Positions 43,212 through 53,123 of a stretch of 64,000 nucleotides of DNA are shown piece by piece. Each line of letters opens with the position of its first letter. The stretch's first letter is position 1. The translations under genes were made by a program, and so were the position numbers. The DNA comes from Bacteroidota bacterium (lineage in GTDB: Bacteria > Bacteroidota > Bacteroidia > Bacteroidales > Lentimicrobiaceae): positions 124,001-188,000 of the forward strand of contig WSXU01000003.1 in the NCBI GenBank assembly GCA_009773455.1, read 5' to 3'. The notes under the pieces were generated by a model that saw only the letters and a program-made list of their open reading frames with translations, was not told where the DNA came from and ran no database searches.

Positions 43212-43725
43212 CAGACCTTTGATTGTATCCAGAAGTAAGGTGTAACCGGGTTAAAAGTAATCATCAGTTTAACCGGATTTCCCGTCAGCTGTGATAATTC
43301 AAAACTTTTATTGATTAAACGCATCCCTCACGGAATCAGTATGCAAAATAACAAATAATTTTCATCCGTAAATAATTTGACAGTTAGATCCGGCATGCAA
43401 AATTGTATGGGTACTGTCCGGGGGGATCTTTCTGACTGATTTCCGGTTTCCAGGATTGATTATCCGCTCTTTCTTCATTCAGACAACTCTCGTGAGAAAG
43501 CTTCCGGATGTTCTGTCAACGTTAAAAAGTGTAACTGAGGTTTTGGTCAAACCCTTAGACATGAGTGACCTACAGTTAATTTACCTCGATAAGGGTAACT
43601 GCAATACTTTTGTTTGCACGGGACGGAACGTCTGACTTTTTATTATATTTGCGAAAGCCTATTTAATCATTACTGCCTGAATAATGCTACATTCGGACAA
43701 TTTTTTGTCTGCAACAGTTTCTCAC
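43212..43725. other. Long intergenic region before the surface-protein island
   Basis: About 510 bases between the divergent lipoprotein and adhesin genes. A -7 element for the adhesin is at 43644-43651. No coding frame or RNA gene is evident in the remainder; the length leaves room for regulation of the island. Confidence 0.5.
43644..43651 (+). promoter_or_regulatory. -7 element of the first adhesin operon
   Basis: TATATTTG, followed by a leader of about 70 bases to the ATG at 43726 (or about 28 to an in-frame ATG at 43684). The expected -33 position has no TTG, which may mean activator or alternative sigma control. Confidence 0.5.
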
Positions 43726-46248
43726 ATGAAAAAAAATCCTGTTCTCTTCATAGTAAGTTTACTCAGCATATTGGTTTTTACTCTGACTCCAGCAATTGTT
43801 TCTGCACAGGTGCCTACTGTTCAGGATTGTCTGGGTGCAATACCAGTATGCACATACCAGTACAATCAGCCCCTTTCTTTTCAGGGAACAGGAAATTATC
43901 CTGATGAAATCAATGCTACCCAGACATGTCCCAGGAGTTGTATGGATGGCGAAAAAAATTCCGTGTGGTATGTTATCTCTGTGAAGACCGGTGGATTACT
44001 CAGTTTTATCATCACACCCGTTTCATCGGCTGACGACTATGACTGGGCTGTTTACAACCTGAATTCAATGGAATGCAGCGACATATACAACAATGCTATT
44101 TTTATGCAATCGAGCTGCAATGCTGCCGGTGGACCGGGATATCAGGGTGCCACCGGCATCAGCAGCGCCAATGGCGGAACAAAGAATTGCAATGGTGGCG
44201 GCAACACATTTAAATGGAACGCTGATTTTCCTGTAAATGCCGGCGATACCTATGTGCTCTGTGTGAGCAACTGGACACAAACGCAAAGCGGGTACCTCCT
44301 CGATTTCGGAGGCTCTACTGCCGATATTTTTGATGATATTCCTGCTTTAATTACCTCGGTTAATACAGATATCGGATGTGCCGGGGCAACCTCGCTCAGT
44401 TTTGCCTTTTCCGAAAACATCAGGTGCCTGTCGGTGGAACCCTCTGATTTTCTGCTTATCGGACCCGATGGGACGCAGCACATTGTAAACAGTGTTAATG
44501 GTGCCGGATGTCAGGCCGGTGGGGAGCAGGAGAAATTTTTCACCATAGGGTTTTATCCGCCGATGTATCTCGATGGAAACTATACCATAAATATGGTCGG
44601 TGAAGTCGTTGATCTGTGCACAAACGTTTCAGGTCCACACAGCAAGGAATTCAGTGTTGTACTTGACCCGCTGCCGGCCATAGTAACCCAGCCGGTTGAT
44701 GCCCTGGTGCCGATTGGTGGAACGGCTGTTTTCAGTGTTGAAGCCATTGGTGATACGAGTTTTCTTTGGCAATATAGGGAGAATTCAACCGATTTCTGGC
44801 AGAACCTTCAGGAATTGCCCCCCTATTCCGGTACCACAACAAATACATTGACAATAAATCCTGCTACCTTTGAGATGGGACAGTTTCAATACAGGTGTGT
44901 TGTGAGTGGTGATTGTCCGCCACCCACCCAATCAGATGCAGGAACCCTTTTTGTTGGTGACGCCCTGGCTGCTTCCGCATCGGCACAACCCGAAGAAATC
45001 TGTATTGGTGGCCAGTCGCAGCTCAATGTCAACGCATTTGGAGGAAATACCCTGGAGCCATACACGTACCTCTGGTCGTCAGCTGACGGCTTTTCATCCG
45101 ACCTTCAAAACCCCATTGTAGAGCCTTTAACCACCACCACCTATTCTGTTACAGTTGACGACGGATACAATCCAACCACTTCTCAGGTTACCGTGGTTGT
45201 TAACCCCCTTCCCATTGCCAACGCCGGATCTGATCAGGAAATTAACCATGGAACATTTACAAATCTGACAGGGAGCGCAGGCATAGGTGAGCCACCTTTT
45301 TCGTATCAGTGGCAGCCGGCTGATTCACTTTGGGATCCTACCATCCAGAACCCGGTAACCAGGAAACTCAGGGGCTCAACGCTTTTTAACCTTGTAGTAA
45401 CGGATGCCAATAATTGTGTCAGTGAGCAGGACCAGGTATATATCAGCGTGGTTGGCGGCCCGTTGGCAGCATCACCTCTGGCTTCACCCCAGGCCATCTG
45501 TTATGGTGATACTACCCAGTTATTTGCGTTGCCCAGCGGAGGACAATACACCAACTATTCATACAGCTGGCTGGCTGACGGAGAGGAATTTTCAACCGAA
45601 GCAGATCCTCTGGTATTCCCGAAGCAGTCTGTCACCTACACCCTTGTCCTTACCGATGATTTCAATGAGGTTACCAGTGAGGTTGGCGTAACGGTTAATC
45701 CACTCCCGTCGGTAAACCTGATCACTCCTGAACATCATGTGGTTGGAGAAAGTATACAGAGTTGTGTTTATGATACCCTTACACTTGATGCCGGAAATCC
45801 GGGGTTTGAATATTTCTGGAAAAACGGGTCATCAGATCAGACAACAGAAATTACAACCTCCGGGCTGAGTTTTGATCTGCAGGAACATTGGGTCAGGGTT
45901 ACCAATCCGGAAACCGGATGTGTTAACCGTGATACAGTGAGCATTATGTTTACTTTTATTGAATGCTCCTACGGTGTTGAAGATATTGCTCAGACCGACC
46001 TGATCAGGATATTTCCGAATCCTGCCGGAAACAGTTTCACCATTGCTGTTGACGGTTTGCCTGCTGATTTCAATATCCTGATTACCGACCTGAGTGGCAG
46101 GATTCTGATGGAGGAAACCTATAGTAAAAAATACAGCGGTGTTTCCAACTTTACGGTTGATGTCAGCAGCTTTGCCAGCACCACCTGCCTGGTTAAAATA
46201 GCTTCATCGGATGTTTATGTAGTTAAAAAACTTGTAATTTCGCATTGA
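43726..46248 (+). CDS. T9SS-exported adhesin-like protein 1
   Basis: An 840-residue secreted protein. The ATG at 43726 gives a good signal peptide (MKKNPVLFIVSLLSILVFTL ... VSAQ); an in-frame ATG 42 bases upstream would hide it. An N-terminal Cys-rich domain (about 30-200; DCLGAIPVCTYQY, DGEKNSVWYVISVKTGG, DDYDWAVYNL) resembles the PPC-like domain that opens many Bacteroidota surface proteins. Then come an Ig-like domain (AIVTQPVDALVPIGGTAVFSV, about 325-415), three CHU_C-type Ig-like domains (415-690), the block CVYDTLTLDAGNPG ... SFDLQE, and the linker FIECSYGVE. The last 80 residues are a type A T9SS sorting domain (RIFPNPAGNSFTI). The whole C-terminal third is shared with two other proteins here. 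Probable surface adhesin. Confidence 0.88.
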   Translation: MKKNPVLFIVSLLSILVFTLTPAIVSAQVPTVQDCLGAIPVCTYQYNQPLSFQGTGNYPDEINATQTCPRSCMDGEKNSVWYVISVKTGGLLSFIITPVSSADDYDWAVYNLNSMECSDIYNNAIFMQSSCNAAGGPGYQGATGISSANGGTKNCNGGGNTFKWNADFPVNAGDTYVLCVSNWTQTQSGYLLDFGGSTADIFDDIPALITSVNTDIGCAGATSLSFAFSENIRCLSVEPSDFLLIGPDGTQHIVNSVNGAGCQAGGEQEKFFTIGFYPPMYLDGNYTINMVGEVVDLCTNVSGPHSKEFSVVLDPLPAIVTQPVDALVPIGGTAVFSVEAIGDTSFLWQYRENSTDFWQNLQELPPYSGTTTNTLTINPATFEMGQFQYRCVVSGDCPPPTQSDAGTLFVGDALAASASAQPEEICIGGQSQLNVNAFGGNTLEPYTYLWSSADGFSSDLQNPIVEPLTTTTYSVTVDDGYNPTTSQVTVVVNPLPIANAGSDQEINHGTFTNLTGSAGIGEPPFSYQWQPADSLWDPTIQNPVTRKLRGSTLFNLVVTDANNCVSEQDQVYISVVGGPLAASPLASPQAICYGDTTQLFALPSGGQYTNYSYSWLADGEEFSTEADPLVFPKQSVTYTLVLTDDFNEVTSEVGVTVNPLPSVNLITPEHHVVGESIQSCVYDTLTLDAGNPGFEYFWKNGSSDQTTEITTSGLSFDLQEHWVRVTNPETGCVNRDTVSIMFTFIECSYGVEDIAQTDLIRIFPNPAGNSFTIAVDGLPADFNILITDLSGRILMEETYSKKYSGVSNFTVDVSSFASTTCLVKIASSDVYVVKKLVISH

Positions 46249-46259
46249 TACTCAATTGT

Positions 46260-46679
46260 ATGAAAAATCAATCGTTAAAACTGCCGGGTTACTTTTTTCT
46301 GTGCAGAAATATTTTATATCTGTCGTTTTTTGTAATTTCAATGTTCCTGTCGAAGAATGCCTCAGGGCAGATGGTTGCCATGCTAGAAAGCGACCATGAT
46401 TTTCTGCGGACTGAAAACGGGCAGTTTCGCACAGTATTTATAATCGAAGCAGAAAAAGAGGCATACAATAAAGTGGTTGCCGTTGCAGCAACCATGCCAG
46501 AAACATTTACTTTCACCACTGATAAAGTCAAGAAAAATAAATATCAATTCTCTATCCTGTTCACTCACCCAACTGACCCCTCCTATGTTAAAAAAGTATT
46601 ATTAACACTGGGTATAGAGCAATTGAAAGTAAATAACAAGCTATTTAAGTTGCCGGATTACGACCCGGCAGCTGAATGA
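46260..46679 (+). CDS. Small exported protein inside the adhesin operon
   Basis: A 139-residue protein from the ATG at 46260 (an upstream TTG overlaps the previous stop and was not used). A long hydrophobic signal (LCRNILYLSFFVISMFLSKN, then ASGQ) points to export. The mature part alternates strands and helices in a beta-alpha-beta-beta-alpha-beta order (FRTVFIIEAEKEAYNKVVAV; FTFTTDKVKKNKYQFSILF; DPSYVKKVLLTLGIEQLKV), which suggests a ferredoxin-like fold; this is inference. No Cys-x-x-Cys or catalytic motif. It begins 11 bases after adhesin 1, and its TGA overlaps an ATG of the next frame (ATGA), so the three genes are coupled. Family unknown. Confidence 0.7.
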   Translation: MKNQSLKLPGYFFLCRNILYLSFFVISMFLSKNASGQMVAMLESDHDFLRTENGQFRTVFIIEAEKEAYNKVVAVAATMPETFTFTTDKVKKNKYQFSILFTHPTDPSYVKKVLLTLGIEQLKVNNKLFKLPDYDPAAE

Positions 46680-46705
46680 CATCGGATCCCGGGAGGGGTG
46701 TCAGC

Positions 46706-49700
46706 ATGAAAACATTTCGCAGATTAACTTTTGCAGCATTATTGGCTGCAGGTTCGGTATCGGCACTTTTTGCCCAGATCAATGCCGGTCCGGATGTGAC
46801 CCTTTGTCTGGGTGAATCCACAACACTGAATGCCGTTGCAAGCGGAGGCTATGGAACAGATAGCTATACTTTTGAAGTATATCCCTATCAGCCGGAAACC
46901 TATTCCGGGGGTACACCGGTGACCTTCGGCGGCAACCAGGACGACCAGGTTGCAGGTCCATTCAACATAGGTTTTCAGTTCTGCTTCTTTAATACCTATT
47001 ATACTCAGTTCTATATAGGTTCAAACGGCTGGGTTGGCTTTTCCTACAATTCAGCCTGGACAACCTACACAAGTCAGGCCATTCCAAGCACCTCCTCTTC
47101 AGTACCTAAGAATTGTATCATGGCGCCCTGGCAGGACTGGCACCCCGGGGTAGCTTCTTCCTATGGTCCTCCATATGTTTTTTATAAAACGACAGGCACA
47201 GCACCAAACCGGAAGCTGGTTGTTTACTGGAATCAGTGTCCGATGTATTCCTGCACAACGACCTATGGTACTTTTCAGATAGTTCTGAACGAACAGAGCA
47301 GTATAGTTGAAAATCACCTTACCAATAAGCCCAATTGTACTACCTGGGCGGGTGGTACGGCCACCCAGGGTGTTCACAACAGCACAGGTTCAACAGCTTT
47401 TACAGCAACCAACCGCAATTCAACACAATGGGTTGTGACCAACGAAAGCACCCGTTTTGTCCCCAGTGGCATCAAATGGTACACCGGCGGTTACCCCAAT
47501 GGTACCATTGTTGGTTATGGGCCTGAGCTGATCGTTACCCCGGCGGTTACAACAGTGTACACGGCAGTTGTTAATGTATGCGGGGGACAGGTATTTACCG
47601 ATAATGTGACGGTTACCGTATTACCCGCCGATAACGCCACATTTTCATATGGTTCCTCAACATTGTGCCAGAGCGGAAATTCAGGTAATCCGACCACGCC
47701 TTTTCCGGGAGGAAGCTATACAGCCACTCCGCCCGGGCTGGTGATCAACCCTTCAACAGGCAACATTAACCTCGGGGCGAGTACTCCGGGAGCCTATACG
47801 GTTACCCACATCACGACCGGGCAATGCCCCGACACCGCTTCCATTAGTCTTACACTGGTTACATCTCCTTCAGCATCATTTGCCTATCCAGAGCCGGCAT
47901 ATTGTGTAACTGCACCGAATCCGCTTCCTGTATTTCCCCCGGGGTCATCGGCAGGAACTTTTGCCTCTTCTCCGGCGGGTCTTGTTTTTGCCAATCTTTT
48001 TACAGGGGAGATAGACCTTGGTGCATCAACTCCCGGGGTTTACACAGTAACCAACACCATTCCGCCATCTGCGGCCTGTCCGCAGGTGTCTTTCAGCACT
48101 ACTGTTGAAATCCTGACCTTGCCTCCGCCGGCTTCAACTCCGCAGGGACCTGCCAATCTTTGTGAAAATCCTGCAAATACCCAATACAGCACAACACCAC
48201 AAGCCAATACAATTTCATATTCATGGACGCTTCAGCCTCCGGCGGCAGGTGTTATCATGGGTAGCGGGCCCAATTCGATGGTAAACTGGAACGATCAGTT
48301 TATCGGACCAGCCGCGATTGCTGTGAGTGCAACCAATGCCTGCGGTGATGGACTGTTGTCACCCCCGCTGATTATACATATCAACCCGCTGCCCAAGGAA
48401 ACGGGCACTCCTACAGGCCCGACCTCTCATTGTCAGGGTCCTGGCTTATCGGTGTATGAAACATCTGGTTCAGCCTATGCCAACTATTATGAGTGGGTGC
48501 TGGCCCTCGATCAGTGTTTCCTGGTCTGCGGCATTTACAGGAACAGCTCAGCTTTCGGTGCGTGGGGTAAATGAATGTGGTACCTCTGTTTGGTCTTCCA
48601 TTCTTGATATCCAGGTATTACCAATGCCTTTGACTGCCGCTCAGCCGACAGGACCTGTCCAGTTCTGTTCAGGTGGCGGATCGGGTAGCTATTCTACGGG
48701 ACTCATGGCCAATACGACCTCTTATCTCTGGACACTGACGCCACCTGAAGCCGGGACAGTTAACGGAAGTTCAAATTCGGTTGAAGTGATCTGGGATCCT
48801 TTGTTTGCAGGGATTGTACAGCTTAAGGTTGCTGCACAAAACGATTGCGGAGGCCCGTATTCAACTCCACTCGACATAACAATCGCCCCGCATCCACAAA
48901 TCAGTGCCGGCAACGACACCACTGTGCTGACAGGTGCCATGATTGAACTGAAAGGAAGTGTGTTTGCAAATCCACAGAACATGCAGTATTTGTGGGAACC
49001 GGCTTCCCTGTTGTTGAACCCTGCAATAATGCGTCCTCAGACCATCCCGCTTATAAATACAACCGTTTTCACCTTACAGGTTACTGACAGTGAATCAGGA
49101 TGTCAATCGACGGATGAAGTACTGGTTGAGGTTGAGGGTGCACCGCTGATTGCGGTTGTTACAGGACTTCCGATGTCGATTTGTAACGGTGGAACATCTC
49201 AGCTGGGAATTCAGGCTTATGGAGGGAACAGCGGTGGTTACCAGTATTCATGGTATAAGGGTGGTGTATTGTTCAGCAACCAGCAATTCCCGGTAGTTAA
49301 TCCTTCAGTTACAACAACTTATGATGTTGAAGTGTGGGATGGTTCAAACACTTTTTCAACAAGCATTACCATTGAAGTATGGGCTTTGCCCGTGGCTGAT
49401 GCAGGAGATAACCTTCAGATACCTTTCAACACCCAGGCTCAACTTAGCGGAAATGCTTTTCCGCCGGGCAATTACTTCTATAACTGGCAACCGGCTGAAC
49501 TTCTGAACAACCCTGCATTGTGGAATCCATCCACTATATTATTGACAGAGAGTACGTTGTTCTCACTGATTGTAACCGATCAGCATGGATGTATCAGCTA
49601 TTCAGACGAGATGTATATTCTTGTTGAAGGCAGTGGACTGACGGCAAATCCGATGGCTGTGCCCGACACGCTGTGTTTCGGAGAAAGTACCACGCTTTAT

Positions 49701-50426
49701 GCACTTCCGTCGGGAGGTGTTCCTGCCGGATATACATACCGATGGCTTGACGGAACTGTGGTATTGTCTGACCAGCCTACCCTGGAAGTAACACCATCTA
49801 ACACCACTGTTTTTAATCTTGAACTTTACGATGGCTTTGCTACAGTTTACAGAGAAGTAACAGTCACAGTCAATCCGATGCCTGTTGTAACACTGATTGG
49901 GCCCAATGTACATCACGAGAACAACACCATCCTTGCCTGCGTTTTTGACACTGTCAGTATCGTGTTGAACAACCCCGACTCAAGGTTCCTCTGGTCTGAT
50001 GGCTCTACCTCGAAAAAGCTGGAATTATGGACAAGCGGGTTGAGTTTTGATCTGAGGGAAATCTGGGTGGAAGTTACAGATACGCTTACCCGGTGCATGA
50101 CAAGGGCCGGGGCAAATGTACTGTTCAATTTCATCAACTGTAGTTACGGCGTTGAAAACCCTGAAGGTGAAAGCAACATCACTGTTTATCCGAATCCGGC
50201 CGGAGATAAGGTTATTGTCCGGTCTTCCGTTAAAACCCAAGGTGATTGCCTGATTCAGCTGTTTGGAATCAGGGGTGAACTGTATTCCACGGTTACGGAT
50301 CAGTGGTCAGCCGGAGGCATCGGTCTAGACCTTCAGAATATCAGTGATGGACTTTACCTCCTCAGGATAATATCGGGCAATGAAACCACGGTTGTTAAAC
50401 TAATGGTTTCAAAGTCTGTTGATTAA
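46706..50426 (+). pseudogene. T9SS-exported adhesin-like protein 2, split near 48505
   Basis: Two overlapping frames together encode about 1240 residues. Start is the ATG at 46706, which has a GGGAGG-like site upstream and yields the signal peptide MKTFRRLTFAALLAAGSVSA (an in-frame ATG at 46676 overlaps the previous stop). First frame: a nidogen-like N-terminal domain (NIGFQFCFFNTYYTQFYIGS, GWVGFSYN), then PKD/Ig-like repeats. Second frame: further repeats, CHU_C-type Ig domains, the block CVFDTVSIVLNNPDS ... SFDLRE, NCSYGVE, and a type A sorting domain (ITVYPNPAGDKVIV). At the break the repeat W-V-L-A ... S-I-S-V-S-W is shorter than its two neighbours: W to W is 28 bases instead of 63, so 35 bases are missing. 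Without repair the product would lack its sorting signal and stay in the periplasm. Confidence 0.88.
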
Positions 50427-50529
50427 TTGGTCATTATTTTGTATGTTTCATCAACAGGTACTATTCCTGTTGGTCACTGTTTGTGGCTATTGCAGCTAAT
50501 CAGATTTACCGTTCATCAAAATTGGAAAG

Positions 50530-52824
50530 ATGTTCCTGAAAGTTATCCGGAGGATTGTTTACCTGTTTTCTATTGGCCTGGCGGCTCTTTTTTTAGCTGT
50601 TTTATTGCTGATCTCACCCATAGCAGAATATGTAATTGAAAAGTACAGTGTGGAGTGGACAGGCAGGAGGATTGAAATGGATTACCTGAGAATTAACCTG
50701 CTGAACGGGGTTGTGAAAGTGGGAAACCTCAGGGTTTTTGAAGCTGCTTCCAATGAAGTTTTTGTTGGATTAGGTTCGTTATACATTAATTCCGATTTAT
50801 ACAGTTTTATTTCAGGCAGCAACATTGTCCCTGAAATCACATTAGAGAATCCGGTTGTTACTGTGAAACAGGACGGGGAAAAGTTTAATTTCGATGACCT
50901 CATCGTCCGGTTTCAGGATTCAGCAGCATCGACAGATACTGTTCAATCTGAACCGGTCAGATATTTGTTGAAGCACCTTGGAATCAGAAACGGAACCTTG
51001 AACTACATCTGCGCAACGCCGGGTATCAATGCCGGTGTCGTCAGACTAAACCTCGATTGTTCAGATATCGCCTGGGACGATCCACAGATTGTTATCAAAA
51101 CTGACTTCTCAGTCAGATCAGGGGGACATACCAAAGCTGCCCTGGATTTCAATCCTGAGTCGGGTGCCTATAACCTTTCCCTTGATCTCAAAGATTTTAA
51201 TATTAAGCTGTTATATCCATACTTAAATGATTATCTGTTCGTAAAATCACTCGATGGCTTGTTTTCGACAAGCCTGGTAGTCAGGGGAAATACTGATCGT
51301 CCGGCAGATATCTCGGCTGGGGGGATGATGTCAATCCGCAACTTTTCACTCGTCGATACCACCTCCGAACAGCTGGCTTCAATCGGTGCATTGCAGATTG
51401 ATATCGATTCGATCAATTCCGGCAGCAATATTTATTATTTTAAAAACATTATCGTCGACAGGCCCTTTGTCAGATTTGCCATGTATGATGACGGGTATAA
51501 TTTTGACAGGATCATGGTTCCGGAAGCAGCCGCAGATACCCTGACAGGTGATGCCCCGGTGGAGGACTACGCCAACATATTCAGGATGATGGCCGATTAC
51601 ATTGCTTATTTTACCAGGGAATACAAAGTGAGCAATTATAAGGCCGATAATCTCAGATTGACAAACGGTGAGATTTATTACACCGATTATACCCTGGAGG
51701 ATAAGTTTGCCTACCATCTTGACTCCCTGCAGCTGATTTCTGAAAATCTGAATTCAGCCGATGACCGCCTTAAGGTCACCCTCGATGCAAGGATGAATAC
51801 CTCTGGTGTGATGAGCGGAACCATGCAGGTGAACCCGGATGGATTCTCGGAAATGGAGATAGGCTATTCAATCAGGGAGTTGTTGCTTTCAGATGTAAAT
51901 CCCTACTCGGTCTATTATGTAGCCAGCCCTTTTGTGCAGGGGCGCTTGTCATTCGAAAGCAAAACTACCATCCGCGATCATCAGCTTAAAAGTGAGAATA
52001 TTCTCAGCATAAATCAGATTCAGGTTGGAGAGAAGGTCAAAAACTCTACGGCGATGAACCTTCCCGTTAAGCTGGCGGTCTCCCTGCTTAAAGATCTTCA
52101 TGGCAACATAAAGCTTTCAATTCCGGTTGAAGGAGACCTGAACGATCCAACCTATAAATGGGGGAGAGCACTCCTGCAGGTGCTTAAAAATATCGTTGTT
52201 AAGGCAGCTGTTGCACCATATAAATTACTTGCCGGAATGTTTGGAGGAGATGAAGATCAGTATAAGGAGATCAGGATGAAATTTCTTCAGACAAAACTCC
52301 TTCCTTCGGAATCGGATAAACTGGAGAACCTGGTGAAGGCTTTAAAAAGCAAACCGGAACTGGCCATCGGACTGGTGCAACTAACAGATTCACAACACGA
52401 AACGGAAGCGTTAGCCCTATTCATGGCAAAGCAGGAATTTCTTGGCCTCAAAAACGCAGATTCTCTTGGGCAGGCTGAAATAAGCAGGATCAATTCGGTT
52501 GAGAACAGGGATTCACTTTTCAACAGCTGGGTTGATCACAGGATCGGTCAATCACTGGGGTTGCAATCGGTACAGCAGAAAGTAATCAGAATCTATGGCA
52601 ACGAAACCCTGAAGTCTGAGGTTGCAAACTTTGAACAGTTACGTGCGCTTGAAGTAGTTAAATTCTTTTCAGCCAGAGGCATCGACAAATCAAGAATCAC
52701 GATGCAGGAGAATGTTATGCAGAATGTGCAGACTGCACAAACAGGTCCTGTGTTTAAACTGAGCTATCTGATCAAAGGCGAAGATTCAGTTATGTCAGAG
52801 GGTTCACAACCTTATGATAATTAA
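50530..52824 (+). CDS. DUF748/AsmA-like envelope protein
   Basis: A 764-residue protein with one N-terminal membrane helix (about 10-32) and a long beta-rich periplasmic part. Its repeating strands (ITLENPVVTVKQDGEKFNFDDL; LNLDCSDIAWDDPQIVIKTDFSV; LRLTNGEIYYTDYTL) and the C-terminal block around KLSIPVEGDLNDPTYKWGRALL correspond to DUF748 of the AsmA/YhdP group. AsmA-like proteins form hydrophobic grooves that are thought to move phospholipids between membranes. The last 200 residues are helical and charged. It lies 103 bases after adhesin 2 and may share its transcript. An N-terminal start at 50530 (MFLKVIRRIVYLFS) fits the family. Confidence 0.8.
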   Translation: MFLKVIRRIVYLFSIGLAALFLAVLLLISPIAEYVIEKYSVEWTGRRIEMDYLRINLLNGVVKVGNLRVFEAASNEVFVGLGSLYINSDLYSFISGSNIVPEITLENPVVTVKQDGEKFNFDDLIVRFQDSAASTDTVQSEPVRYLLKHLGIRNGTLNYICATPGINAGVVRLNLDCSDIAWDDPQIVIKTDFSVRSGGHTKAALDFNPESGAYNLSLDLKDFNIKLLYPYLNDYLFVKSLDGLFSTSLVVRGNTDRPADISAGGMMSIRNFSLVDTTSEQLASIGALQIDIDSINSGSNIYYFKNIIVDRPFVRFAMYDDGYNFDRIMVPEAAADTLTGDAPVEDYANIFRMMADYIAYFTREYKVSNYKADNLRLTNGEIYYTDYTLEDKFAYHLDSLQLISENLNSADDRLKVTLDARMNTSGVMSGTMQVNPDGFSEMEIGYSIRELLLSDVNPYSVYYVASPFVQGRLSFESKTTIRDHQLKSENILSINQIQVGEKVKNSTAMNLPVKLAVSLLKDLHGNIKLSIPVEGDLNDPTYKWGRALLQVLKNIVVKAAVAPYKLLAGMFGGDEDQYKEIRMKFLQTKLLPSESDKLENLVKALKSKPELAIGLVQLTDSQHETEALALFMAKQEFLGLKNADSLGQAEISRINSVENRDSLFNSWVDHRIGQSLGLQSVQQKVIRIYGNETLKSEVANFEQLRALEVVKFFSARGIDKSRITMQENVMQNVQTAQTGPVFKLSYLIKGEDSVMSEGSQPYDN

Positions 52825-53123
52825 TATATTATTCTCAATAACGGTGGTTCTGCCGGGATCATAGTAAAATTTTTTATTATTTTACAGGATGTTGCTGCAT
52901 TAATTAATTAATTTATAATTTTGGAAAAGTTATAGATGCCGTTTTTTCCGGGGGGGGATTCAACAAGGCCTGGGTTGGCTTGTGATTTTAACTATCATAC
53001 AAGCCTGTCAGATAAGCTATCCTACATAGTTTAACAGATTTTATGCCTTTGAATCTGATTAAATGCATACCGGTTATGTAACTTGATATTTTAATTAATC
53101 AGTCGCAAAGAGAGTTTCAAAAA
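52825..53123. other. Intergenic region with adhesin 3 promoter
   Basis: About 300 AT-rich bases. A weak hairpin (GTAAAAT with ATTTTAC near 52863-52885) follows the DUF748 gene, and a promoter is at 52892-52923. The remaining 200 bases would be an unusually long leader; no frame or known riboswitch is recognised in it. Confidence 0.5.
52892..52923 (+). promoter_or_regulatory. Promoter of adhesin 3
   Basis: TTG (52892-52894), 21 bases, TAATTTTG (52916-52923). The leader to the ATG at 53124 would be close to 195 bases. Confidence 0.6.

Noticed and set aside
43212-43643. Possible riboswitch or small RNA before the adhesin island
   Set aside because: Length is suggestive but I could not recognise any conserved core or strong helix set.
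48480-48530. Programmed ribosomal frameshift in adhesin 2
   Set aside because: No slippery heptamer or following structure is evident, and simple frame change would still leave 11-12 residues missing from the repeat.
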